Shown here piece by piece: positions 7,807 through 14,202 of a DNA stretch of 14,202 nucleotides. Every line of letters begins with the position of its first letter. Positions within the stretch are counted from its first letter, which is position 1. The position numbers and the translations under genes are program-made. The DNA comes from Campylobacteraceae bacterium UBA1877 (lineage in GTDB: Bacteria; Campylobacterota; Campylobacteria; Campylobacterales; Campylobacteraceae), in assembly GCA_002352945.1 (NCBI GenBank), contig DDHL01000016.1:1783-15984 (forward strand), read 5' to 3'. Below the pieces are notes generated by a model that was given only the letters and a program-made list of their open reading frames with translations, was not told the origin of the DNA and did no database searches.

Positions 7807-10139
7807 TAACGCGTGCATGGTTAAATGATTGGATTGATTTAAAAGATATTACTACATCAGATATTTGTAAGACATTAAATAGCATCGGTTTAGAAGTAGA
7901 TGGCGTCAAAGAGGTTAGAATGCCACAAAATACTGTTGTTGGATATGTTAAAACAAAAAAACCTCATCCAGATGCCAAACGGCTTAGTGTTTGTGAAGTT
8001 GATGTTGGAAGTGAGGTTCTTAATATTGTTTGTGGAGCCTCTAATGTTGCTCAAGACCAATGGGTTCCAGTGGCTCTATCTGGTGCAGTCTTGCCAAATG
8101 GAATGAAGATTAAGCCAACAAATTTGCGCGGAGTTGAATCAAATGGCATGATTTGCTCTTCTACTGAGCTTGGAATGCCCAAAATCAATGATGGAATTAT
8201 GCCCCTTGATGCAAGCCTTGGAACTTTGGAGTGTGGAAAACCGCTTAGTGAACTTTATGGTTTAGAAGATGATATTATTGAAATTGGATTAACTCCAAAT
8301 AGAGGGGATTGTCTGAGTATTCGAGGGGTAGCAAGGGATTTAAGTGTAGTTTATAAAAGACCGCTCATTGAACACACAAAAGAGGTTGAAGAGGAGAATC
8401 TCTTAGGCATTGGACGGATTTTATCTTTACATGTAGAAGATAAAATTCAAAGCTCTTTTGTCTATAAAGCTTTTGAGCAAGACGCAATTAGTGATAATGT
8501 GCTTATGGAACTGCGCCTTGCGTGGGTTGAGGCAAGCTTTAATGGGCCAATTGAAAGGCTTATGGAATATGTTACATACTCAACTGGAGTTTTGATGCGC
8601 TCATACGATTATGAGTGCTTTACAAAAGAGGATGAAAAAGCGGTTGTAAAATTAAAAAAAGATTCCACAGGTCTTGATGGTGTTTATGGAATAGATAAGC
8701 GTTTATCTTATGTCGGTTTTTCTCAAGAGCCAGTTTGTCGTGCAGATAAAAACTCTTCAATAGTTATTGTCGAAGCAAGCTTTATTGAGCCAGAAATTAT
8801 TGCATCTTTAGCTTCAAAAAATAAAAATTTAAAAAGCGATAGACACCTATATCGATCCAGCCGCGGCAGTGAAACTGAGCTTAGTTTGGGAATGGAGTAT
8901 TTGTGGGAATTGCTAAGCGATCAAAAGGGTGTAAAACTCTATGCAGGTTCTCAGAAATTTATCCAAGAGCGCTCACCAAGGGTGATTGCTTTAGATATGG
9001 ATGATTTAAGCGCAATGGTTGGCCAAGAGATTCCTAAAAATCAAGTTGTTGATATATTAAAACGTTTAGGTTTTGAGGTTTCAATCAAGGGTGAACAAGA
9101 GGTTATGCATGTAAGCGTTCCCTTTTTTAGACATGATGTTGTGGGCGTACAAGATGTTTGTGAAGAGGTGGTGCGCCTTGTGGGGATTGATAATATTGCA
9201 TCAAAACCTATGGTTTTTGCTGAATATTCAAGGGTAAATAAGACTCTACAAAGATATAAGCACTACAATAAATTGCGCCAACGCGCTGCATCTGTGGGAT
9301 TTTTTGAGAGCATCCATTATCTTTTTGACTCTAAAGAGAAGCAAGAAGCCTATGGAATTCATGGAATTTATAAAAAGCGTGAACTTTCCAATCCAATCTC
9401 ATCTGATTTAAATACTTTGCGTTCAACTTTAGTACTGCATCTTTTAAATTCTGCTAGCAACAATATAAAACATGGGCGTAAAAGCGTTTTGCTTTTTGAG
9501 CTAGGAAAAGTTTTTGATAGAACGCGGGATGAAAAGACAAAACTGGGCCTTGTTGTAAGTGGAGAGATTGAGACTCCTTGTGTAAAAAATCATGGCAAAC
9601 CGCCTGTGGTTGATTTTATCTCTTTTGCAACAAAGGTTGAGCATATAATTGGGCCTATGCGCCTTGAGGCCGCTTTGCCAAAAGATAAAATTACAAATCC
9701 TCATGAGTATGCTAAAGTATTTGTTAGAGACATTGAGGTTGGGTATATTGCCAGAGTCCACGCGGCAGTTGAAAAAGAGTTTGATCTACCAAGAACATAT
9801 GTAGGACAAATTGACGTTGATGCACTTATGCAAGATCGAATATGTGCAAAACCCTACTCTAAATTCCCATTTTCAAGCCGCGATTTGAGCTTGTTGGTGC
9901 CAAAAGATATGAGCTATTATACTTTGCGAAGCACTATTGAATCAGCAAGTTTTCCTAATCTTAGCCGTTTTTATCCAATTGATCGTTTTGAGAGTGAATC
10001 CTTTGGCGATAAAGTTAGTTTGACACTAACATTTTTATTCCAACATCCAGATAGGACTTTAGAAGACAAAGAGGTTCAAGAATCAATCGATTTGATTCAA
10101 GAGCATCTTCAAAAAACATTAGGTATTAGCATTCGATGA
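7800..10139 (+). CDS. pheT: Phenylalanine--tRNA ligase, beta subunit (divergent editing domain)
   Basis: 779 aa (E. coli 795). Domain order is standard: a short N-terminal segment; an EMAPII-like tRNA-binding fold at about 41-150 ([23 protein letters not shown]); the B3/B4 region at about 200-385; B5 from about 392 to 470 ([18 protein letters not shown]); a catalytic-like inactive core; and a C-terminal anticodon-binding FDX-ACB domain from about 686 ([15 protein letters not shown]). In other bacteria B3/B4 hydrolyses mischarged Tyr-tRNA-Phe. Here the usual motifs are hard to see: the QPLHxFD-type segment reads GVLMRSYD (R267 where His is expected), the GVMGGE-type segment is missing or unrecognisable, and YRFERGVDP reads [12 protein letters not shown] 7800 overlaps the pheS end, and the stop overlaps the aroA start (ATGA). 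Gene identity is secure; loss of editing is inference. Confidence 0.95.
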   Translation: MVVTRAWLNDWIDLKDITTSDICKTLNSIGLEVDGVKEVRMPQNTVVGYVKTKKPHPDAKRLSVCEVDVGSEVLNIVCGASNVAQDQWVPVALSGAVLPNGMKIKPTNLRGVESNGMICSSTELGMPKINDGIMPLDASLGTLECGKPLSELYGLEDDIIEIGLTPNRGDCLSIRGVARDLSVVYKRPLIEHTKEVEEENLLGIGRILSLHVEDKIQSSFVYKAFEQDAISDNVLMELRLAWVEASFNGPIERLMEYVTYSTGVLMRSYDYECFTKEDEKAVVKLKKDSTGLDGVYGIDKRLSYVGFSQEPVCRADKNSSIVIVEASFIEPEIIASLASKNKNLKSDRHLYRSSRGSETELSLGMEYLWELLSDQKGVKLYAGSQKFIQERSPRVIALDMDDLSAMVGQEIPKNQVVDILKRLGFEVSIKGEQEVMHVSVPFFRHDVVGVQDVCEEVVRLVGIDNIASKPMVFAEYSRVNKTLQRYKHYNKLRQRAASVGFFESIHYLFDSKEKQEAYGIHGIYKKRELSNPISSDLNTLRSTLVLHLLNSASNNIKHGRKSVLLFELGKVFDRTRDEKTKLGLVVSGEIETPCVKNHGKPPVVDFISFATKVEHIIGPMRLEAALPKDKITNPHEYAKVFVRDIEVGYIARVHAAVEKEFDLPRTYVGQIDVDALMQDRICAKPYSKFPFSSRDLSLLVPKDMSYYTLRSTIESASFPNLSRFYPIDRFESESFGDKVSLTLTFLFQHPDRTLEDKEVQESIDLIQEHLQKTLGISIR
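8426..8435. repeat. TTTACATGTA, partial palindrome inside pheT
   Basis: Ten of the twelve bases of the recurrent palindrome are present, preceded by C and followed by GA in place of AA. It is read as Leu-His-Val-Glu in pheT, in the same codon phase as the other coding copies. Confidence 0.4.
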
Positions 10140-11431
10140 GAACTTTACATGTAAAGCCCTTGGAATCTTTTGAGGCAAATCTTAATGGGATTGCTTCAGA
10201 TAAGTCAATCTCCCACAGGGCTGCACTATTTTCTCTTTTGAGCGATAAGCCCTCATATATTAAAAACTATTTACAAGGTGAAGATACGCTCAATACTCTT
10301 AAGATTGTAAAATCATTAGGAGCAGCAATTTCGCATAGCGATCAAACACTTATTATTACTCCACCATCTAAAGTCCAAGAACCCCCTTGCATTTTAGATT
10401 GCGGCAATTCAGGAACTGCCATGCGGCTGCTCATGGGTTTTTTAGCTAGCAAGCCTGGTTTTTTTGTTTTGCATGGGGATGAGTATTTAGCAAAACGTCC
10501 AATGGCTAGGGTTGCAAATCCTTTAAGAAGCATAGGAGCTAAAATTGATGGGCGAGATGATGGTAATTTAGCTCCAATTGCCATTAGAGGTCAAAAACTG
10601 TCTGCATTTGAGTATGCAAGTCCGATTGCATCTGCACAAGTTAAAAGCGCCCTAATTTTAGCAGCACTCAATGCTACAAATGAGAGTTTAATAAGTGAGC
10701 CGGCTTTAAGCAGAGACCATACAGAAAGAATGCTTTTGGGCATGGGCGCTAAAATTACAAGAGACAATTTACATGTAAAGGTTGCTCCGTTAAAAACTCC
10801 GTTAAATCCCTTAAAAATTACAATTCCAGCAGACCCTTCTAGTGCATTCTTTTTTGCCGTTGCAGCAGCAATAATTCCAAAAAGCAAGATAGTATTAGAA
10901 AATGTACTGCTTAATAAGACGCGAATTGAAGCTTATGAAATTTTGCGAAAAATGGGAGCAAAAGTAACTTATATCAAAAAAAGCGACCAGTATGAACAAA
11001 TAGGTGATATTGTAGTTGAGCATGGATTGTTGCAAGGTGTTGAGGTAAGTAGCAACATTGCTTGGCTTATCGATGAAATTCCAGCACTTGCAATTGCATT
11101 TGCTTGCGCTAAAGGAAAAAGCGTTGTTAAAAATGCAAAAGAGCTTCGAGTAAAAGAGAGTGATAGAATTGCAACAACAGTTTCAAACCTACAAAAATGT
11201 TCAATTGAGGCTCGTGAACTTGAAGATGGTTTTGAAGTAGTTGGAGGAACACTAAAGAGTGCAAAGGTTCAAAGCTATGGAGACCATCGAATCGCAATGA
11301 GCTTTGCCATTGCAGGATTAAAAAGTGGCATTGAGGTTTTAGATAGTGATTGCATTAGCACATCTTTTCCAAATTTTATAGAGCTTTTAGAAAAAATAGG
11401 TGCAAAAATTGAAAATAAAATTAGCAAGTAA
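10136..11431 (+). CDS. aroA: 3-phosphoshikimate 1-carboxyvinyltransferase (EPSP synthase), class II-like
   Basis: 431 aa. It joins PEP and shikimate-3-phosphate to form EPSP, the sixth shikimate step, in the cytoplasm. Key residues fall at the E. coli numbers or within one: DKSISHR with K23, D313 in IDEIPALA and E341 in RVKESDR. GNSGTAMR at 90-97 and YGDHRIAMS near the end complete the two-domain fold. The combination RDHTE (193-197), SAQVK (166-170) and N-x-T-R (NKTR) matches the motif set of class II EPSP synthases; the Pro that follows GNAGTAMR in class I enzymes is absent (RLL). Low glyphosate sensitivity is therefore possible but untested. The ATG overlaps the pheT stop by 4 nt, and the end overlaps ispH. 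Codons 3-7 hold one CTTTACATGTAAAG palindrome and a second core lies at 10768-10779. Pathway product feeds phenylalanine, thematically linked to pheST. Confidence 0.95.
   Translation: MRTLHVKPLESFEANLNGIASDKSISHRAALFSLLSDKPSYIKNYLQGEDTLNTLKIVKSLGAAISHSDQTLIITPPSKVQEPPCILDCGNSGTAMRLLMGFLASKPGFFVLHGDEYLAKRPMARVANPLRSIGAKIDGRDDGNLAPIAIRGQKLSAFEYASPIASAQVKSALILAALNATNESLISEPALSRDHTERMLLGMGAKITRDNLHVKVAPLKTPLNPLKITIPADPSSAFFFAVAAAIIPKSKIVLENVLLNKTRIEAYEILRKMGAKVTYIKKSDQYEQIGDIVVEHGLLQGVEVSSNIAWLIDEIPALAIAFACAKGKSVVKNAKELRVKESDRIATTVSNLQKCSIEARELEDGFEVVGGTLKSAKVQSYGDHRIAMSFAIAGLKSGIEVLDSDCISTSFPNFIELLEKIGAKIENKISK
10143..10156. repeat. Palindrome CTTTACATGTAAAG at the start of aroA
   Basis: The full 14-bp dyad starts 4 nt after the aroA ATG and is read as Leu-His-Val-Lys at codons 4-7. 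It is identical to the 14-mer in the HIT/pheS spacer. Its place within the ribosome-binding window of aroA and just after the pheT stop could matter for expression, but its presence elsewhere in genes argues for a dispersed element. Confidence 0.6.
10768..10779. repeat. Palindrome TTTACATGTAAA, second copy inside aroA
   Basis: An exact 12-bp copy, followed by G, is read again as Leu-His-Val-Lys. It lies about 625 bp after the first aroA copy, in a region of EPSP synthase without a known catalytic motif. Confidence 0.6.
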
Positions 11432-12239
11432 ATATGGCTTTTGCTTTGGCGTGAAGCGTGCAATCAAAATAGCCGAAAGTGAAAAAAATGCCTCAACCAT
11501 TGGCCCGTTAATCCACAATAATGAAGAGATAGAGCGTTTGCGAAAACATTTTAATGTAGATACTTTAAGCAGTATTAGTGAAATTGATGGTATCAAAAAG
11601 GCAATTATTAGAACCCATGGTATCCCAAAGGAGGATTTAGCTACTCTTAAAACAAAGGGAATTGATATTATTGACGCAACATGCCCCTTTGTGACAAAGC
11701 CTCAAAAAATTTGTGAAAAAATGAGCCAAGAGGGGTATGATATTGTCATTTTTGGAGACAAAAACCACCCTGAAGTAAAAGGGGTAAAAAGTTATGCTAA
11801 AGAGCCTGTGTATGTAGTTTTACATGTAGAAGAGCTGGAAAAATTACGATTGGGTAAAAAAGTAGCAGTTGTTTCTCAAACTACAAGAAAAGTTGAAGAG
11901 TTTATGAAAATTGTCAGTGCACTTGTAGCTCGCCACAAAGAGGTGCGAGTTTTTAATACAATCTGCAATGCAACCTTTGAAAACCAAGATGCCACTAGAG
12001 CCCTCTCAAAAGAGGCTGATGTTATGGTTGTAATCGGGGGTAAAAACTCATCAAATACAAAGCAGCTTTTAAATATTGCAAAAGAGTTTTGTGAAGATAG
12101 CTATCTTATTGAGAGTGAAAGAGAGTTGGATAATAAGTGGTTTATTGGGAAAAAACTGTGTGGAATTAGCGCTGGAGCTTCTACTCCAGATTGGATAATT
12201 AACAAAGTTATTGAAAAAATAAGTAAAATTAAAGTATAA
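11409..12239 (+). CDS. ispH: 4-hydroxy-3-methylbut-2-enyl diphosphate reductase
   Basis: 276 aa from TTG 11409. The iron-sulfur enzyme reduces HMBPP to IPP and DMAPP, the last step of the MEP isoprenoid pathway, in the cytoplasm. The three cluster-ligand cysteines are C12 (YGFCFGVKRAI), C92 (DATCPFV) and C186 (NTICNATF). HPEVKG, SQTT and the substrate loop SAGASTPDW are also present. The start is the main uncertainty: the frame also opens with GTG 11400, which would add three residues. TTG 11409 is preferred because it puts the first Cys at position 12, as in E. coli, and gives the usual M-K-I-x-L-A opening, with TAGG at 11397-11400 eight bases upstream. It overlaps aroA by 23 nt, implying coupling. 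The gene's 3' end contains the rpsA promoter. A TTTACATGTA site lies at 11819-11828. Confidence 0.95.
   Translation: MKIKLASKYGFCFGVKRAIKIAESEKNASTIGPLIHNNEEIERLRKHFNVDTLSSISEIDGIKKAIIRTHGIPKEDLATLKTKGIDIIDATCPFVTKPQKICEKMSQEGYDIVIFGDKNHPEVKGVKSYAKEPVYVVLHVEELEKLRLGKKVAVVSQTTRKVEEFMKIVSALVARHKEVRVFNTICNATFENQDATRALSKEADVMVVIGGKNSSNTKQLLNIAKEFCEDSYLIESERELDNKWFIGKKLCGISAGASTPDWIINKVIEKISKIKV
11819..11828. repeat. TTTACATGTA, partial palindrome inside ispH
   Basis: This ten-base partial copy is followed by GA and read as Leu-His-Val-Glu in ispH. It shows the same codon phase and the same right-end change as the pheT copy. Confidence 0.4.
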
Positions 12240-12240
12240 T
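12211..12240 (+). promoter_or_regulatory. Strong sigma-70 promoter for rpsA, overlapping the ispH stop
   Basis: TTGAAA at 12211-12216 and a perfect TATAAT at 12235-12240 are separated by 18 bp. The -10 box covers the ispH TAA (12237-12239). Transcription would start near 12247, giving a leader of about 90 nt before rpsA. This is the best two-box promoter in the window and fits a highly expressed ribosomal protein gene that needs more transcript than the upstream operon supplies. Confidence 0.7.
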
Positions 12241-12290
12241 AGGCAACTTTTCGTCTGTTTTTCGGAATCATACGTAAAAGGTCCCAGAAT

Positions 12291-12306
12291 ATCGACATTT
12301 GTTGAT
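12291..12306 (+). promoter_or_regulatory. Small hairpin in the rpsA 5' leader
   Basis: ATCGAC (12291-12296) can pair with GTTGAT (12301-12306) in RNA through one G-U wobble, closing an ATTT loop, about 20 nt upstream of the rpsA Shine-Dalgarno. In E. coli, S1 represses its own mRNA through leader structure, so a structured leader is expected here too. The stem is short and could be chance. Confidence 0.3.
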
Positions 12307-12335
12307 GTTCAAATTCAAATATACAAAGGATGGAG

Positions 12336-14027
12336 ATGGCTGAGGTGAACACTAATGTTCAAACAGAAGCGGTAAATGAGCATGAGGAGATGATGGAAGA
12401 GGCAGATTTTGCCGCAATGCTAGAGGAGTCTTTTAAAGAGACTGAAAAAGATAACTATGTTGATGGTGTAATTGTTGAAATCAAAGACGATTCTGTACTT
12501 GTTGATGTTGGCAAAAAATCTGAGGGAAGATTGAATCTTTCTGAAATTTTAGATGCCGATGGAAAGCCAGCTTATAAAGTTGGTGACAAGATTAAAGTCG
12601 TCGTGACAGGTTTTCGCAATGAGCGCCCAATGGTTTCTCACAAAAAAGCCTTGCGAAAAGAGAAAGTAAAATCTTTTATTAAAGAGTACTCAGAAAGTGA
12701 CGAAGATGTTATAGTTGAGGCTAAAGTTGTGGGTAAAAATCGTGGAGGTTTTATAGCTGAAAATGCAGATGGTGTTGAATTTTTTCTCCCACGATCACAG
12801 GCTGCAGTACGTGACCCACAAAGTCTTGTTGGCAAACAGATTAAAGCTCGTATTTTAAAAATCGATGCTGATAATGAATCCATTATCATCTCTCGCAAAA
12901 AACTGCTTGATGAAGAGCGCAAGCGACGTAAAGATTTAGTTCAAGAGTTGATGGAAAATGATGAAGTAGTTGAGGGTGTAATTAAAAAAATCACAACCTA
13001 TGGCATGTTTGTAGATGTGGGTGGGGTTGATGGATTGGTTCATTATAGTGAAATTAGCTATAAAGGCCCAGTTAATCCAAGCACACTTTACAATGAGGGC
13101 GATAAGGTTCCAGTAAAAGCCATTAGTTATGATAAAGAGAAACGTCATCTTTCTTTATCAATCAAAGCTGCAATGCCAGATCCTTGGGATGAGATTAAAG
13201 ATGCCCTTGAAGTTGGAGATGCAATTCAAGTTACAGTTAGCAATATTGAGCCTTATGGAGCCTTTGTTGACTTGGGTAATGATATTGAGGGATTTTTACA
13301 CATTTCAGAAATCTCTTGGGATAAAAATATCAAACATCCAAAAGATCATATCCAAGAGGGTCAGGTTATAAATGTTGAGGTTATTGAGATAAGTGCTGAA
13401 GATAGACGTCTTAGAGTTTCACTTAAAAATCTTCTTCCAAAACCTTTTGAAGAGTTTAGTTCGCAATATAAAACTGGCGATGTAACAAAGGGTATTGTTA
13501 CAACAATCACAAACTTTGGTGCATTTGTCAAAATCGGTTCTGTTGAAGGATTGCTTCACAATGAAGATGCCTCTTGGAATCGCAATGAAAAGTGTAAAGA
13601 TCTCTTTAAAACCGGCGATGAGGTTGAGGTTAAAATTGTAAAAATCGATTATGATGCTGAAAAGATTTCTTTGAGTCGAAAAGAGTTGCAAGAGAGTCCA
13701 ATCCAAGTTTATGCAAAAAGCCACCAGTCAGGAGATATTGTAACTGGCAAGATAAGAGATATTAAAGATTTTGGTGTTTTTGTTGAGCTTGAAGATGGAG
13801 TTGATGCGCTCATTCGCAAGGAAGATTTGGGTTCAATGAATCCTGAAGAGCTCAAAGTTGGTGATGATATAGAGGCTGCAATTGCCTTTATTGACGAAAA
13901 GAAAAATCGAATTCGTCTCTCTGTTCGTCGTCTCTCTAAAATGAAAGAGCGTGAAGTGCTTAATGAAATCAATAAAGAAGAGAAGATGACCTTAGGAGAT
14001 ATTTTAAAAGATCAACTTCCTGGTTAA
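12336..14027 (+). CDS. rpsA: 30S ribosomal protein S1
   Basis: 563 aa (E. coli 557), with six S1/OB repeats at roughly 40-107, 123-193, 209-280, 293-365, 380-450 and 465-533. The repeat core pattern G-x-FVD/V followed by hydrophobic-H-x-SEIS is best in repeats 3 and 4 (YGMFVDVGG and YGAFVDLG, then LHISEISW). Repeats 1 and 2 are more divergent, as usual for the ribosome-docking half. S1 binds mRNA on the 30S subunit and aids initiation on structured or weakly SD-led messages. The N-terminal extension is rich in Glu. The frame opens at ATG 12330, but AAAGGA at 12325-12330 is an ideal SD for ATG 12336 with a 5-nt spacer, so MAEVNT is chosen. It has its own promoter and follows ispH after a 96-nt gap. 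Its stop overlaps the next start. Confidence 0.96.
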   Translation: MAEVNTNVQTEAVNEHEEMMEEADFAAMLEESFKETEKDNYVDGVIVEIKDDSVLVDVGKKSEGRLNLSEILDADGKPAYKVGDKIKVVVTGFRNERPMVSHKKALRKEKVKSFIKEYSESDEDVIVEAKVVGKNRGGFIAENADGVEFFLPRSQAAVRDPQSLVGKQIKARILKIDADNESIIISRKKLLDEERKRRKDLVQELMENDEVVEGVIKKITTYGMFVDVGGVDGLVHYSEISYKGPVNPSTLYNEGDKVPVKAISYDKEKRHLSLSIKAAMPDPWDEIKDALEVGDAIQVTVSNIEPYGAFVDLGNDIEGFLHISEISWDKNIKHPKDHIQEGQVINVEVIEISAEDRRLRVSLKNLLPKPFEEFSSQYKTGDVTKGIVTTITNFGAFVKIGSVEGLLHNEDASWNRNEKCKDLFKTGDEVEVKIVKIDYDAEKISLSRKELQESPIQVYAKSHQSGDIVTGKIRDIKDFGVFVELEDGVDALIRKEDLGSMNPEELKVGDDIEAAIAFIDEKKNRIRLSVRRLSKMKEREVLNEINKEEKMTLGDILKDQLPG

Positions 14028-14202
14028 TGCGTAAATATATCCTAGCAACCTCTTTTGTCATATTGGCACTTATGGTGGTTGGTGTTTTAGGTTGGATGGT
14101 TCAGAGTGGACAAAATGCAAACCAACCTGCAATAGGATATGATAAATCCGAAAAACAGCCTGCTTTAACCCAAAAAGCAGGGGAGACTTGGGTGAGTAAA
14201 AA
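14027..14202 (+). CDS. Putative membrane-anchored or periplasmic protein, N-terminal part only
   Basis: ATG 14027 overlaps the rpsA stop (TAATG), and the frame stays open to the window edge, showing 58 residues. MRKYI is followed by a hydrophobic helix at about 5-24 (ILATSFVILALMVVGVLGWM) and then a Gln/Asn/Lys-rich polar stretch. This suggests a signal anchor or uncleaved signal peptide with the rest outside the cytoplasm. I do not recognise the family from this part. Position is the only other clue: in C. jejuni a gene annotated as a putative periplasmic protein sits between rpsA and serA, so this may be its positional counterpart. The 1-nt overlap suggests translation coupled to the abundant rpsA message. 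It is truncated by the window end. Confidence 0.72.
   Translation, partial: MRKYILATSFVILALMVVGVLGWMVQSGQNANQPAIGYDKSEKQPALTQKAGETWVSK

Noticed and set aside
12330-12335. ATG 12330 as the rpsA start
   Set aside because: Its first base is part of the AAAGGA Shine-Dalgarno, which fits ATG 12336.
12936-13972. Long antisense open frames across rpsA, and similar ones across oadA, pckA, pheT and aroA
   Set aside because: They lie opposite strongly conserved genes, lack ribosome binding sites and show no recognisable protein features.
1-14202. Search for CRISPR arrays, insertion sequences, tRNA genes, prophage or defence genes
   Set aside because: None seen: all long frames are housekeeping genes, spacing is tight, and there are no regularly spaced direct repeats, transposase-like frames or tRNA-like cloverleaf sequences noticed.

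Overview
The window looks like a stretch of core chromosome from a member of the Campylobacterota (Epsilonproteobacteria), probably a free-living, Sulfurimonas-like lineage. The DNA is AT-rich, and the gene orders match ones known from that phylum. In Campylobacter jejuni the order pycB-pckA-argH is found, and separately a divergent HIT gene next to pheS-pheT-aroA-ispH-rpsA. Here the two blocks lie side by side. I see no tRNA or rRNA gene, insertion sequence, prophage, CRISPR array or defence system.

Region 1 (1-6280, plus strand) is a tightly packed run: the end of oadG, then oadA, oadB, pckA and argH, with gaps of 21, 1 and 20 nt and a 1-nt overlap. The first three encode the gamma, alpha and beta subunits of a Na+-translocating oxaloacetate decarboxylase-type membrane complex. 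PckA interconverts oxaloacetate and phosphoenolpyruvate, so the block controls the pyruvate/PEP/oxaloacetate node. ArgH makes arginine and fumarate. The alpha subunit has a visibly altered carboxyltransferase pocket.

Region 2 (6266-6810) is a convergent-then-divergent junction. argH meets a minus-strand HIT hydrolase gene tail to tail, with both stop codons inside one long hairpin. A 168-bp divergent spacer follows. It holds candidate -10 boxes for both directions and a perfect 14-bp palindrome, CTTTACATGTAAAG.

Region 3 (6811-14202, plus strand) is a translational and biosynthetic run: pheS, pheT, aroA, ispH, rpsA and the start of a membrane-anchored protein. pheS, pheT, aroA and ispH overlap by 7, 4 and 23 nt, which suggests translational coupling. 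rpsA has its own promoter, whose -10 box overlaps the ispH stop codon, and a leader of about 90 nt. The pathways are Phe-tRNA charging, the shikimate step feeding aromatic amino acids, the last MEP isoprenoid step, and ribosomal protein S1.

The least explained signal is the palindrome TTTACATGTAAA. It occurs four times perfectly and twice in a shorter form, both inside genes and in the divergent spacer. It could be a phylum- or lineage-specific iterated palindrome or a regulator site. The second notable point is the degraded-looking B3/B4 editing domain of PheT.
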